Source: Chrysopilus asiliformis
Taxonomy: Eukaryota; Arthropoda; Insecta; Diptera; Rhagionidae
Length of the DNA stretch: 64,000 nt
Reading direction: 5' to 3'
Assembly (NCBI GenBank): GCA_964034945.1
Contig: OZ035961.1
Location: 2,772,001 to 2,836,000 of the forward strand
Below, in pieces: positions 1 through 12,407 of this stretch (its first letter is position 1; the number at the start of each line of letters is the position of its first letter). Under the pieces are notes generated by a model. It had not been told where the DNA came from. It searched no databases and was given only the letters and a program-made list of their open reading frames with translations. The translations under genes and the position numbers were made by a program.

Positions 1-816
1 CATATCCCCAGATTTTTTCTAGCGAAGAAATCCAATTTTTAAGATATCCCGAATATATTTCTAGATTGATGTTATCCGTACCGTAGCATATCTCATTGCG
101 AAGAGTCGGCCAAAAGTGTTTTAATCAATTAGGGATAAACCGTAAAAAATTGCTTGAACAAAATGAAGTTTTTTTAAATAGTGAGAACTTTTATGTTAAA
201 TGGAAATGACAAAAAAAAATTGAAAATCGGGTTCAGAAGTGATTTGTAACTTTTACTGTATATAATTTTTCTTATATATTTTTAATCAATCTTATTACCG
301 GTTAAAAGAAATGAAAAATGGTCCACAAATTAAAATTTTTAATTAATTGGATTTAATGCATATCTCAACAGAAACTTGTATATAAAAAAGTAATTAGCAT
401 TATTACAAAGTTACTCTCTATTTATTTTTGTGTGTAGAATTTCACTTAATAGACCAATGCGCGTCAGTAATTTGCATACCTGTTTTAGTCAAGTTTTACA
501 AATTATTGAAAAATGATTATAATTGTAAAAAGATCATTGACATCAATATTATTCTTTCAGCACAATTGATTACAAACATGTTTGACATAGCAATGCTCAT
601 TTTATAATAATTAATGGTGCTGTTATTAAAATTAAGTGAACGTTTAATTATCACTATGATTTTGTATGGGTAATCGTTTTATGTTTAATTGAAATGCGTT
701 ACAAAAAAGTTACTAATTATGAATACATATAATTACGATTAAGTTACATCAATATTTAATGATTGATGACCGCTACATACGCAATTCCGATAATATTTAT
801 GTATTTTCCAAACAAA
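1..816. other. AT-rich intergenic stretch, no gene seen
   Basis: Stop-rich, AT-rich DNA with no exon-like reading frame, RNA gene or repeat end that I can recognise. It ends where the inverted-repeat element starting near 819 begins. Confidence 0.5.
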
Positions 817-1746
817 TAGGGGAAGCTGGGGCACATTCGGCAGGTTTTTTTCAAAGTCATTTCCTGCCAAATTCCTTTGATGAATTTGAAAATCTTGAAA
901 ATTTGTAAAAACTTTCATTATTTTACTATTAAATAGGAAATAGATTTTTTTTGTAGCTCTAAAGAAATATACGATTTTTACTAATTTTAAAAAGGAGGCC
1001 ATTTTGCTGAATGTACCCCATGCCGGGGCACATTCGGCTTTTGAAGGGGTACATTCGGCGAATATACGTTATTTGTTTGATTTTACTAATTGAAAGACTA
1101 TTAGATTTGAATTCATTTTATTAATTCTTTAAAATAAAATAAAAAATAAAAATTCATTACATATCCCATACAAGAATGATTGAAAAATCCTATTTCACGA
1201 AATAGTTATCGAAATTTATATTAAAAATATATTATGTGGAATATCGAAATGTGCCGACAGGATTCATTTAAATTCAATCTATAATTTAAATTTAGTAATT
1301 TAAATTCAATCTCTCTTCTTAAAATCACGGATGTATTCAATCTCACTTCTTAAAATCACGAAAGCCGAATGTGCCCCAAAAGTTTCAGCTAAATGTTTTC
1401 AGATTTTTTATCTAAAATACTGTAAATTAAAGGGCATTCTACTTTCGGGATTGAAACTTAATGTTTTTAAATGCTATTTGCGCGAAATTTTTTAAGCGTC
1501 GGACGAAATTGACTTCAAAAATTCCTTACGTACCTGCTTGGGAAAATTACATCAAACTTCCGAAAAACACAAAAATACCTCTTGCTCTTCTGAGCGCCGA
1601 AATAGAACTCTCAGACTTTATTTAAATTCAAGTTATTGCATTATTGTGCATTTACGTATTTGATCGCTCCTTTCTGAAGCATTCTTGATACTGAAAATGG
1701 CAATGCCGAATGTGCCCCTTTGCCGAATGTGCCCCAGTTTCCCCTA
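817..1746. mobile_element. MITE with TA target and GGGGCACATTCGGC ends
   Basis: Both ends are inverted copies of a sequence reading about GGGGAAGCTGGGGCACATT, and each lies next to a TA dinucleotide (817-818 and 1745-1746), as expected for a Tc1/mariner-type target duplication. The core GGGGCACATTCGGC, or a one-base variant, recurs six times: near 828, 1025 and 1046 in one direction, and near 1362, 1705 and 1722 in the other. No transposase frame is present, so this is a non-autonomous element. It ends about 145 bp before the start codon of the first transporter gene and so could lie in its promoter region. Confidence 0.7.
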
Positions 1747-1890
1747 ATGTTAAGATTTCTTGGAATAAAATGAAAATAATTCAAATGTTTCACGATTCTT
1801 GAATGAGTCAATATTCAGCCATTTTGCGGTAATATACTATAAGATTCTCGAAAAGTTGTCAATTTTTTCAGCTCCGTCTTTTGAATAAAA

Positions 1891-3798
1891 ATGCCTAACA
1901 TTATCCAAACAGTAGAGAAACCAGAAGCTGGAACGTTTCGAACTATTTTACCTCAAATATTAGCGAGCTCTGCGAAAAATTTACTTCTAGTAGATTTAGG
2001 ATTATCAGTAGCTTTCCCAACAATTGTAATACCGGCACTTCGACATACTATAACGAATTCGCCTTACAACGAGACCTTACACTTCACAGACGTCGAAGCA
2101 TCATGGTTTGGTTTGTGAAAGCGTCCTTTAAAAAAAACTATAACCAAATGTTATGTTTTTCTTTTGTAATGTATAGGTAGTATTGCATATATATGCCAAC
2201 CGATTGGAAGTGTTCTATCTGGGTGGGTGTCAGAGCCTTTGGGTCGAAAGAAAGCAATGATAATTGTCAATATACCACATATAATCGGTTGGATAGTTCT
2301 ACATTATGCCAATTCAATCACTGCGATGTATATTGGAGCGATACTTTTGGGACTGGGTGTTGGATTCATGGAAGCCCCGATACTCACATATGTAGGAGAA
2401 ATATGGTATCCTTTATGCATTCATTTTGAAGATTTAAATGTAATTTTTTGTGTTTTCAAGTCAACCATCGATTCGAGGAATAATAATTTCCTGTGCTGGC
2501 GTAGCAGCCACACTCGGTGTGTTTATTGTTTACCTTCTTGGTTCAGTAATGAGTTGGCGGAATGCAGCTGCTATTTGTTTATCTATTCCACTTATAACGG
2601 TCATTGCAATATGTTTTGTCCCAGAAACCCCAATGTGGCTCCTATCTAAACATCGAGTCGAGGATGCACAGAAATCTCTCCAATGGCTACGCGGTTGGGT
2701 TTCTCCGAAAGCAGTAGAAAAAGAATTTCTCGAAATGCAAAGACATAGTGTCCAATCAAACAAATGTACGACATGCCAAAAGGGAAATAAAGAGTGCAAT
2801 CATCCTCCCCCAACAATAAAAATGAAACTTCAAGACTTGATGCGAAAAAGAACTCTGAAACCGTTCGCTTTGGTCATGTCACTTTTCTCCCTGGCACAAT
2901 TTACAGGACTTCCATCGATGCGACCATTTCTAGTACAAATATTTAAGGCTTACCGAATTCCAGTTGATCCCAACTGGATAACAGTTGTAATTGGTGTTGT
3001 TGGGCTATTAGCAAACATTACCATAATGTCGACAGTAAAATTGATTGGAAAACGGAGAATTTGTCTGATTGGATATTCTGGATCCGTCGTTTGCTGTTTG
3101 GCTTTAGCATCCTACGCGGAAACCACGTTTCCAGTTAACTATAACTCATTTGATCAGGAAAATGGAGAACTTATCGAAAAAAGCTTTTTCCCACTTGTTG
3201 TATTTGGGATATTAACCTTTTGCGCATACGGTGGAGTTTTGTCGGTACCGTGGATGTTCCTCAGTGAAGTTTTTCCATTCAAGTAACGGCATTTACATAT
3301 ATTGTTAACATTTTCATAATTTTTTCCTTGTTAAAGAGCCCGTGGATTTGCTACTGGAATAACAGCTGCACTTCACTATATTTTAGGCTTTGTAGCAACT
3401 AAAACCTATCTTAATCTCGACAAAGGATTCTCGCTTAATGGATCCATGTGGTTTTTTTCATGCATCAATATTTTAGGGTAATTTTTCAATTTCTTTTTAT
3501 GTTATCAATTTTACTCACATTTTTTTTTATAATATCCCCGCCTAGACTAATATTCGTTTATTTTATCGTTCCTGAAACTGAAAATCGTACCTTGGAAGAC
3601 ATCGAGATACATTTCTCAGATAATAAACGAAAACTCACTGACATTTATATTAAAAAAATAAGCAAAATGTCGAACGAGGAGCAATATATAGAAACTTCAA
3701 GTCCATCATTTGATCAAAAAGTATCTGTGCCGATGTCAATTCGCACAGAACATAAAAAAGATAAGGGTTTAGAAAATAAAGCATTCACAGAAGACTAA
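1891..3798 (+). CDS. MFS sugar transporter, Tret1-like, copy a
   Basis: Membrane sugar transporter of the major facilitator superfamily, closest by motif to insect facilitated trehalose transporters (Tret1-like). I rebuilt five exons with GT-AG borders: 1891-2110, 2177-2405, 2461-3282, 3337-3477 and 3546-3798, giving 554 aa in one frame, a usual length for the family. Family signatures are EPLGRKK after the second membrane segment (exon 2), GEICQPSIRG across the exon 2/3 junction, PETPMWLLSKHR before the central loop (exon 3) and VPETENRTLEDIE after the last membrane segment (exon 5). The usual QQLSGIN substrate motif of TM7 is replaced by QFTGLPSMR. The central cytoplasmic loop carries a CxxC pair plus a third Cys (KCTTCQKGNKEC). 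The start is the first ATG of the aligned frame. Substrate is inferred from family only. A tandem copy follows at 8280. Confidence 0.9.
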
Positions 3799-5567
3799 AT
3801 TCGAATTGTTTGTAGAAATTAGGAATGTTGGTTTTTTACCTTTTAACTGATTTTAAAAATTCATTGTTAATTGTTAATTGTTAAAAATTCATTGTTAATT
3901 GTGAATAAGCGCATACTAATATTTAAAATGTATTTCTTTAAACCGAAGACTTCATTTCAACATTAGAATTAACCTTTAAGAATTGCTTTTAAAAAAATCT
4001 GTCACCCTATTTCCGTTGTAAGGCAAATTAAAGTTTTACTAAATAAATGGGAATATTCACAAACAGTATTAAGTAACAAAAGTCTACTTATTAGTACTCA
4101 GGAGAATTTATAAATAATTTTTCATGAGGTTGAAACGGAGCTTTTTTTTAATGTAAAAGTGGTAACTGAAGTGCCTCACTTTGTAGTTTAAATTATTCGT
4201 TGTAGATATTTATTATTAATTAAAATAATTATCAAATTCCAATGTTTTACTGCAAATTTTAAACATTTTCTTACAAAAGTATAAGAGACGTTTAAATTCA
4301 TGCACAAAAAATGTCGTGCAAAAATCAAAATATGTAAATGACATTGTACCTTGTATTATAAAAATAACAAACAAAAAATAGCTTCAATTCAAATAATTAG
4401 GTAAAAATTTCGCAGTTGAAACACAGTTTTGAACCATAATTTAGTAATGATCACCGAACCAGAAATAAATTTTCAAATGACAGTAAGTCGCGACTAAAAA
4501 CCACTAACAAATGAACTTAGAATTTTTTTATCAACAATTTTCATTTCGCACAATACATCGCAATGCCAGGTGGGGGATAAACTTCTGCTTTTCCAGCGCT
4601 TACAGTCCAACGAAACGAATGTAACTCTTATATTTCCGATGAAAATTGTGTTGATCAGTTGTATGTTGGATAGCGTGTAGTCGGTTACTTAAAACAGCAT
4701 AAAACTCATACTCACTTGTTTGGATCGAAAATGTAACTAAAACGGAAATCAAAACACTAATTACTTAAACTCGCACTATTTTACGTACAACAAAATGAAA
4801 ACAGTGTAATTGAACTTTAGTTTGCGAAAAAAATCTTTGCGTGAATTAACTCAAGTCTTAAAAAATCAAATAAAACATATCTTTACACTTAATAGACCCA
4901 ATTGAAACTGGTTTTTCAAAAGAAATCGGTCTTTATGCAATTGACGCTATTCGATGTTTCGAAAAACAAACGGGTTAAGCTAAGAGATTTAGCGACCTCA
5001 TCAAAATATCAATGGTGTTCTTATTTACGGAATTGATTCAATTCTGTAGGTAATTTGTTAAAATTACATATTTTATTTAACAAACAATAAATGACACTTT
5101 GTTCAACACATAATTGAGGATTTACAAAATAGTAAGCATATAAATATTTTTTCATAATATTCTCACTAAATTTTGGTCACAATGTGTAATTACATGGATT
5201 TCAGTTAGCATGCATCTGATTTTTTTTTTTATTGAGGTAAGAGAATTTAATGTGTTGTTCTTTATTAAGTTTTGAGTTGTGAAAAGCTTACGATGATTAT
5301 AACTTTTGAAAACAAAAACAGAAAAAATAATACAGCGGCAGGTGCATAAAAGAAAAATACATTGAGAAAATATGACTTTTAAAAAAGAGAGAAGTCGTTA
5401 CAGAAATCGGGTCAAGGTTTTTACGTCTGACTTATTCTTTTTTATACATACGAGTACAACACGTACAAAAAAAAGGTTATTAAAAGGTTATAAAAAGGTT
5501 ATATATAATTGTTATATATTTTAAATAATTAAATAATTAAAATTAGAGGAAAAATTATAGAAAAATA
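3799..5567. other. Intergenic stretch after transporter copy a
   Basis: AT-rich DNA with no gene seen. A possible poly(A) signal AATAAA for the upstream transporter lies at 4042-4047. The stretch ends at the inverted-repeat transposon beginning near 5570. Confidence 0.45.
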
Positions 5568-6744
5568 TTGCGTCTATTTCATACGGGGGGCAAATTGCCG
5601 GGCATTTCATATTCCAGCATGGCACAGAATAATTTGATTTTACAGCCCAATATAACTATTATCAAGGCCCTGTTATACCAATCACTGAAAAATTAAAAAA
5701 AAAGTCTGAAGCTTAGTTACTATAACGATCCTCAATATTAAAAAAGGAAAATATCATTTAAAAAATAACTAGCAACATATGAAAGTCAGGGCAAATAAAT
5801 AAAAACTATTTTACGACATTTCAAAAACTATTCACCCCGATTATGATTGTCGTGTCGAAAGCTAAACGTTTCGAAGTTCCGTTGTCGTGTCGATAGCATT
5901 TTGGTATTATGTAAGAGACTCGAGTCGACTAAAAAGCGTTGCCATGTTATCCTAGTTGAAAAGTGTGTTTAAAGTGATCCTTTTTATGTCACTCATATAA
6001 AATAGTTGTCAATTTGTGTTTTCAAAAATTTAATTTCAAACCGATTTTTTTTTTTAATTGTGGAAAAATGAATTCGTTTGACTTGTTTTTTGCGAATGAT
6101 GATGGAGAAGAACAAATTGATATGCTGCAACGAAGAAAAGAGCTTCATGATAACTCTAACCCTCTGGAACTGGACAATAAAACGTATGTTATTATTTAGC
6201 TACATCTAATATCAGAGAATACGAAGACTTATTGGAACTAGATGACGAAACTCTTGGTTTTCCAAACAACGCACATTTGACCGATCTTGAACCAAATGAA
6301 GAAGCAAGAATAATTAGAGACAGAATTGCTCATTCCCTACAATAAAAAAAAATTGTTTTTTTTTTTTTGAATAAATACAGTCTTTTAATTCTCCCTAAAA
6401 TCTATGAATAAATAGTTAAAAAATACAAAATTTACGAATATTTAAGTTTCTCATGTTTTCGACATGTTTTTAAGTCAACTCATCAGCTGTCGTTACCTAA
6501 AAAGCTGACGACAGAAATCATCGCATTGAAACGAAAAATGTCGTATTCAAACGCCATACGCAATGCAAAAATTCACAGTCGCAAGAAAACGACACTAGAA
6601 ACGACAATCGCACTCGGGGTGAATAATTTTAAAAACAGTAGGGCAACGAGTTTCTTATTTTCTCATCAAAACCCACTGTTTTTGATTGACCTGCAAGCAG
6701 CATGGCAAAACTTGCCCTGCGTATGAAATAGACGTAAAAATATT
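5561..6744 (+). mobile_element. Internally deleted DNA transposon, Harbinger-like coding remnant
   Basis: Terminal inverted repeats read GCGTCTATTTCATACG at about 5570 and its complement at about 6720-6735; a second inverted pair around TTCACCCCGA lies at about 5830 and 6615. The nine bases AAAAATATT flank both ends (5561-5569 and 6736-6744). Inside, an ATG at 6068 opens a frame with RRKELHDNSNPLELDNKT, like the N-terminus of HARBI1-type nucleases, and after a short gap a frame ending near 6345 in NEEARIIRDRIAHSLQ looks like a C-terminus. The catalytic middle is missing, so the copy cannot move by itself. Harbinger normally duplicates 3 bp, so the 9-bp flank is a conflict and the superfamily call is inference. 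Confidence 0.6.
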
Positions 6745-7014
6745 AGTCATACAGAATGACATCGGTAAACGCAACTCCTCGGTTAACGCAACACCTAATA
6801 CTTTAGGTAGGGTCAGGTAGGATGAAGTGGTCCACGTTTTTATTATTGGCCATAAAATGGTCAAAAATTTGAATTTTTGCATGATAAGATAGTCAAATCG
6901 CAAGCGCAGGACCTAAGCTAACTTTCTGCATTCACAGATTGCCAACTTTTTGACATTTAATTTAATTTTTAGGCATTTTTCGAAAACTTTGATTTTTCGA
7001 TTTTTCAAAATGGT

Positions 7015-7211
7015 TCTAGGCATACGGAAAAGTACCGCGAGGAGTGGGGGAGTAAGGGGAGGGGGTAAAGTGATTTCGAAACTTAGTTTTTGCGCTATGT
7101 TACTCTTTCGCGGGGAAACTACCGAGCCGATTGGCCTGAAGTTTAGCTCCAATATAGACCATAAAAAAAATTGAAAAAACTTAATCCGGCAACGACGGGT
7201 ATGCAAGCTAG
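7015..7211 (+). mobile_element. Helitron-like family, 5'-truncated copy (H1)
   Basis: Keeps the 3' half of the Helitron-like family described at 63112: the GCATACGGAAAAGTA block, the CGGGGAAACTACCGAGCCGA block and a terminal ACCCG-like hairpin followed by GCAAGCTAG. The terminal CTAG is at 7208-7211. The 5' TC end is missing. Confidence 0.65.
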
Positions 7212-7940
7212 TTGTAAATACTTTTGTAGTATTTAGTTTTGAAAATACTTTTGCGGTGTAAAAACTGCGTTACAAATGGTAGAGTTTTTACCCTATTATA
7301 TTATTTAACAACTTTTGTTTGACTTTTAACATATAATGTTGTGACTCGGTTATCGCAACTGACTCAATTATTGCAGGCCTGTTCTGTCTACTATAGTTGC
7401 GATTACCGAGTTCACACTCTATTATAAAAACCGCAAAAATTTCTATTTACAAGGTAATTTAAACAAACTGAAAAATCTCTACGTGCCGATTGAAAAAACT
7501 TTCCGATGATGGTGCATTTTAGTTAAAGATTATTCTTTACAAATTATTTGAAACTCGGTTTCTATTCGAGAATATTGGTTTTTACATACCAAAAGAAAAG
7601 TTACATAATTACGACTCCAATGAACTGAAGACGATTATAAAGATTTTCTTTATATAATTATATAAGTACTTATTAAATAGATGAGGTCAGATTTACATTA
7701 ACATTTGTCACGTATTTTTCTGCAGAGCACATGAAAGAACGAGTTAACGTACTATGGGAGAATTATTCAATTCGTTTTGCTTCTAATTTCCTCTTGTGTA
7801 TATTCAGTTCAGGCTATGATTGCTTTTAAAAAAGCAAAAAAAACACCTAAAAATTAAAGAGCAAATGTTGAGGCTTTTAACTATCGTATAATTGAAATTT
7901 GAATAAAATTAAACAATATAAAAAAATATTTGTACCAGAC
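7212..7940. other. Intergenic stretch, no gene seen
   Basis: Low-complexity AT-rich DNA between a Helitron-like fragment and a TTAA-flanked MITE. I recognise no exon or RNA gene. Confidence 0.4.
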
Positions 7941-8186
7941 TTAACACGTTGGCTACCAGCCAAAAAAACGCTTACTCCGCTAGTATATGCAAAAATCATT
8001 TCTGTACTTTGTGAGTCACCAGTGAACACAAGATCAATACAGACAAAAACGAACGAATCGAATAAAATATAACGGACAAAAAAACCCCGGTACGACCGAC
8101 TGCACTCAACCATGGAACTTGAGAAACTGACGGTAATGACAATAGTGTGTGTACACCGGTGACTCACATGGTAGCCAACATGTTAA
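7941..8186. mobile_element. TTAA-flanked MITE (piggyBac/Kolobok-type target)
   Basis: The left end reads TTAACACGTTGGCTACCA and the right end TGGTAGCCAACATGTTAA, an inverted pair with a TTAA on each side (7941-7944 and 8183-8186). No transposase frame is present. A related left end occurs at 54822 (TTAACACGTTGACTGCCAGA). The element ends less than 100 bp before the start codon of transporter copy b. Confidence 0.75.
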
Positions 8187-8279
8187 CGTTTTCACAATTT
8201 TTTAAAGATGGAAATCGCTTTATAAAAACTTTTCTAAAATTCGGCATTTTCTGATGATTATTTTTTACGTAGAGCTGTG

Positions 8280-10198
8280 ATGAAAATGACTAACACTATC
8301 CAAAAAGAAGAAAAGCCGGAGGCCGGAAAGTTTCGGACTATTTTACCTCAAGTATTAGCAAGTTCAGCGAAAAATTTACTCTTATTAGATTTAGGATTAT
8401 CAGTAGCTTTCCCAACAATTGTAATACCGGCACTTCGACATACTATAACGAATTCGCCTTACAACGAGACCTTACACTTCACAGACGTCGAAGCATCATG
8501 GTTTGGTTTGTGAAAGCGTCCTTTAAAAAAAACTATAACCAAATGTTATGTTTTTCTTTTGTAATGTATAGGTAGTATTGCATATATATGCCAACCGATT
8601 GGAAGTGTTCTATCTGGGTGGGTGTCAGAGCCTTTGGGTCGAAAGAAAGCAATGATAATTGTCAATATACCACATATCATCGCTTGGATAGTTCTACATT
8701 ATGCCAATTCAATCACTGCGATGTATATTGGAGCGATACTTTTGGGACTGGGTGTTGGATTCATGGAAGCCCCAATAATCACATATGTAGGAGAAATATG
8801 GTATACTTTTTCCATCATTTTGAATATTTAAATTAATTTTTTTATGTTTTCAAGTCAACCATCGATTCGGGGAATTATAATTTCCTGTGCTGGAGTATCT
8901 GTGACCTTGGGATTTTTCATCGTTTACCTTCTTGGTTCAGTAATGAGTTGGCGAAATGCAGCTGCTATTTGTTTATCTATTCCCCTCATAACGGCCGTTG
9001 CAATATGTTTTGTCCCAGAAACCCCAATGTGGCTCTTATCTAAACATCGAGTCGAGGATGCACGAAAATCTCTCCAATGGCTACGCGGTTGGGTCTCTCC
9101 AAAAGCAGTGGAAAAGGAATTTCTGGAAATTCAGAGGTACAGTGTCCAATCAAACAAATGTACGACATGCCAAAAGGGAAATAAAGAGTGCAATCATCCT
9201 CCCCCAACAATGAAAATGAAACTTCAAGAATTAATCCGAAAAAGGACTCTGAAACCCTTCGCTTTGGTCATGTCACTTTTCGCCCTGGCACAATTTACAG
9301 GAATTCCATCGATGCGACCATTTTTAGTGCAAATCTTTGAAGCTTACCGAATTCCAGTTGATCCGAACTGGATAACTGTTGTAGTTGGTGTTGTCGGACT
9401 TTTGGCAAACATTACCATGATGTCGACAGTCAAATTGATTGGAAAACGGAGAATTTGTCTGATTGGATATTCGGGATCCGTCGTTTGCTGCTTGGCTTTA
9501 GCATCCTACGCGGAAACCACGTTTCCAGTTAACTATAACTCATTTGATCAGGAAAATGGAGAACTTATCGAAAAAAGCTTTTTCCCACTAGTTGTATTCA
9601 TGATATTGGCATTTTGCGCATATGGGGGAGTAACATCTGTACCTTGGATACTACTTAGTGAAATATTCCCATTTAAGTACATGAAACATTCTTATTACTA
9701 AATTGAATTACACACAGATTATTTTCTTGATAAAGATCACGCGGCCTTGGCACTGGAATAACAGCTGCACTGAACTATATTTTAGGTTTTGTTGCAACTA
9801 AAACCTATCTTAATCTGGACAAAGGATTCTCACTTAATGGATCCATGTGGTTTTTTTCAAGCATCAATATTTTAGGGTGATTTTTCAATTTATTTTTGTG
9901 TTAACAATTTTACTCACATTTATTTTTCATAATATCCTCGCCTAGACTAATATTTGTGTATTTCTTTATTCCGGAAACTGAAAACCGTACTTTGGAGGAT
10001 ATCGAGATACATTTTTCAGATAATAAACGGAAACTCACCGACATTTATATTAAAAAATTAAACAAGATATCGAAAGGAGAGGAATGTAGAGAAGCTGCAA
10101 CACCAATAGATCAAAAAGCATCCGCATCAGTGACAATTGATGCTGCAAGTAAACAGATAGCCGAGGGATTAGTTAATAAAGCATTTGTAGAAGGATAA
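8280..10198 (+). CDS. MFS sugar transporter, Tret1-like, copy b
   Basis: Tandem paralogue of the transporter at 1891, with the same five-exon structure: 8280-8505, 8572-8800, 8855-9676, 9736-9876 and 9946-10198, giving 556 aa. Exons 2 to 5 have exactly the same lengths as in copy a (229, 822, 141 and 253 nt). The same motifs are present: EPLGRKK, GEICQPSIRG, PETPMWLLSKHR, the Cys-rich loop, QFTGIPSMR in place of QQLSGIN, and IPETENRTLEDIE. Two in-frame ATGs are possible (8280 and 8286); the second aligns better with the start of copy a. The copies differ mostly at the extreme N-terminus, around TM5 and in the cytoplasmic tail. All exons are open, so both copies look functional. A likely AATAAA signal is at 10240-10245. 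Confidence 0.9.
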
Positions 10199-11191
10199 AT
10201 ACAGATTTTAAATCACTCTTTTTATAACCGAAGATAAATAATAAAAAATTATATTTTGGAGGTTTTTTTTGTGATTTTTTTTTTACCCACAACGGAACGG
10301 AGATATATGAGTTTGAGATCAGGTCAGTTTTTGAACTGAATGTTGAAATGAAATGAATGTTTGCCATAATGCGGTTCTATTATAATATTTTTTTTTCGAT
10401 AAAAATAATAGAAACATTTGAAAATTTACAAAACCAAAGCATTACCAAGTCCCATCAATAATAAAGGAAAATTTCGATAAAATTGAGTAAGTTTTTTTTA
10501 ATATCTAAAAATTGTCATAATAAGTCAACTGAAGATGGTACTCTAATGGTTTCCCCACAACGCGCTTTTATACACTTTTGAAAATAGTTGTTTTTGGAAA
10601 AAATTTAGAAATTCAATAGCAATACAATTTTATACATCCATCAATCATCTGTAAAACTCATTAGAAGAATAATTGAATTCCTCTGATTTTCTGCAATTTT
10701 TCTTTATTTTAGATCTCGATTGGACATAAATATTGCAATTCTCATGTCGTGCCAAAAAAATGTCTCGTAGAGACAGCTTTTCCTACAAAATTTAACTTGT
10801 AATTTTTAAAATCTGAAACTATTAAACTTGTTTTTGAGGCTATAGCCGGGTTTCTATTGGCTCAAATTTGACTGATTTTTATATGAAAGTACCTTATTTT
10901 GTAACTTTAGCATATTTTTTTCAAAAAGAATAAATTTGAAACTATTTCTTCATAATATCACCCATTGCCTGATAAATCTACCGGTTGCTCCCCTTGAAGC
11001 TACATAATCAAAAAAATTAAATATTTCCATGATTTTTTCTTGGTTTTTTGGCTGTAGCCGGAGAACCGGAAATACCACGGACTTCGTTTTGATCGTGGCA
11101 TATGGGTCTATTCCAGGTCTTTCGAGCGAGACCGAAACCAATATATAATAACAAAGTTGTAAACAAATGTGCAAAATTTAATTAATTAAAG
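10199..11191. other. Intergenic stretch, no gene seen
   Basis: AT-rich DNA downstream of transporter copy b. Apart from the AATAAA noted for that gene I see no feature. Confidence 0.45.
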
Positions 11192-11280
11192 TACAGTAGA
11201 ATCCTGATAATTCGTATATCCCGCTAAATCGTATGAATTTGCTGGTCTCTTGAAATACGAATTATCGGGATTCTACTGTA
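11192..11280. mobile_element. Short pogo/Tigger-like MITE
   Basis: An 89-bp palindromic element. The ends read TACAGTAGAATCCTGATAAT and the inverted ATTATCGGGATTCTACTGTA, with TA at both edges. CAGTAG-type ends with a TA target are typical of pogo/Tigger elements. No coding capacity. Confidence 0.75.
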
Positions 11281-11865
11281 GTGTGAAAACTTCCACAAAC
11301 TCAATTCATATAAACAAAAATATCTAAGATCCCAGTTCTTGTCACTTAAATTGCCAACTGAATGACTTTTATGTTGCCAGTTCTCGTTTCTCCAGAAAAC
11401 TCACTGATTTCTTTAAACGTATTAATTCTAGTTCTTAAAATTAAACATAAAAAGTTAACAAAACTGTTCAAAGCAAAAAATTCAGCCCAATAAAAGCTTG
11501 TTTTCAAAAATTAATTTTCTCTATAAAACTTTTAATTAAACATCCATTTCGTACAAAACTCACGGCATAGTGGACAAAACCAAGGTGTGCCATGAACTCA
11601 AATCTGACGTTTCGTTGCAACGTCACTTGTGCCGATTAGTTCAAGTTCAAAAGGAATTTTGTTTTGTGGAGGGTTATTTAAATTTTTGTGCGATCTAAAT
11701 AAGATATTTGTAAATTAGTGGACTCATTGCATTAAATAGTGATCAATAAATATAAAAATTAATTAAAAAAAGTCGGCACAAATGACGTCACACCTGACTA
11801 TCAAAAGTTCATGGCATACCTTGGTTGTCTTTATGCCGTGGTTAAAACTTACCAAGGGATCTCGT

Positions 11866-12403
11866 TTTTATACCCGTGTGGTGAAACCAAAGGGTATATT
11901 AACTTTGCTTTACCGTTTGTAACGCCAAGATCCCGTCATCACACACAAAAATGAATTACACCAGTGTGTTTAGAATGATAAAAAAATTGAATTTTGCATG
12001 TCCGTCCGTCTGTCTGTCCGTCTGTGGCGCGGATTGCGGGCGCACGGATTGAGCTTAGAGACTTGAAATTTTGCGCAGATTCGTTTTTCGTAAAATTCCA
12101 GGCTAAGTTCGTTAATGGGCAAAAATTGACCATTAGGGGGGGTACCCCCCATACGAACGAAAATGTTTTTTGTAAATATCGCAAAAACGGTGCATCTCAT
12201 TTAGAATATGTTATTTAGAATATGATTCTACATAAAACTCCCATACATGAAAATCCGATTGAAATAAATTTTAAAAAATCTTATTGGAAAGTTTGACTTC
12301 AAAGTGGAATTTTGGTACAACTGTTCGAATTTTGATACGAATATCACCATACGGGTCTTCAATGATTGCCAGATTGGCAATTATAGCTTTTGTTATGTTT
12401 TAA
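11866..12403 (+). repeat. TATACCCGTATGGTG repeat family, copy R1
   Basis: One of five copies in the window (others at 35704, 50643, 52873 and 61451). Order of shared blocks: TATACCCGTATGGTGAAACC, then CGTTTGTAACGCCAAGATCC, then a GTCCGTCCGTCTG microsatellite, a GGGGGGTACCCCCC palindrome, and a last block reading TGCCAGATTGGCAATTATAG. No protein is encoded by the consensus. I do not recognise the class; similar TATACCC-starting repeats are common in fly genomes. It abuts the MITE at 12408. Confidence 0.7.
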
Positions 12404-12407
12404 ATCA

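Noticed and set aside
7877..8167. 96-residue minus-strand frame
   Set aside because: Lies almost wholly inside the TTAA-flanked MITE at 7941.
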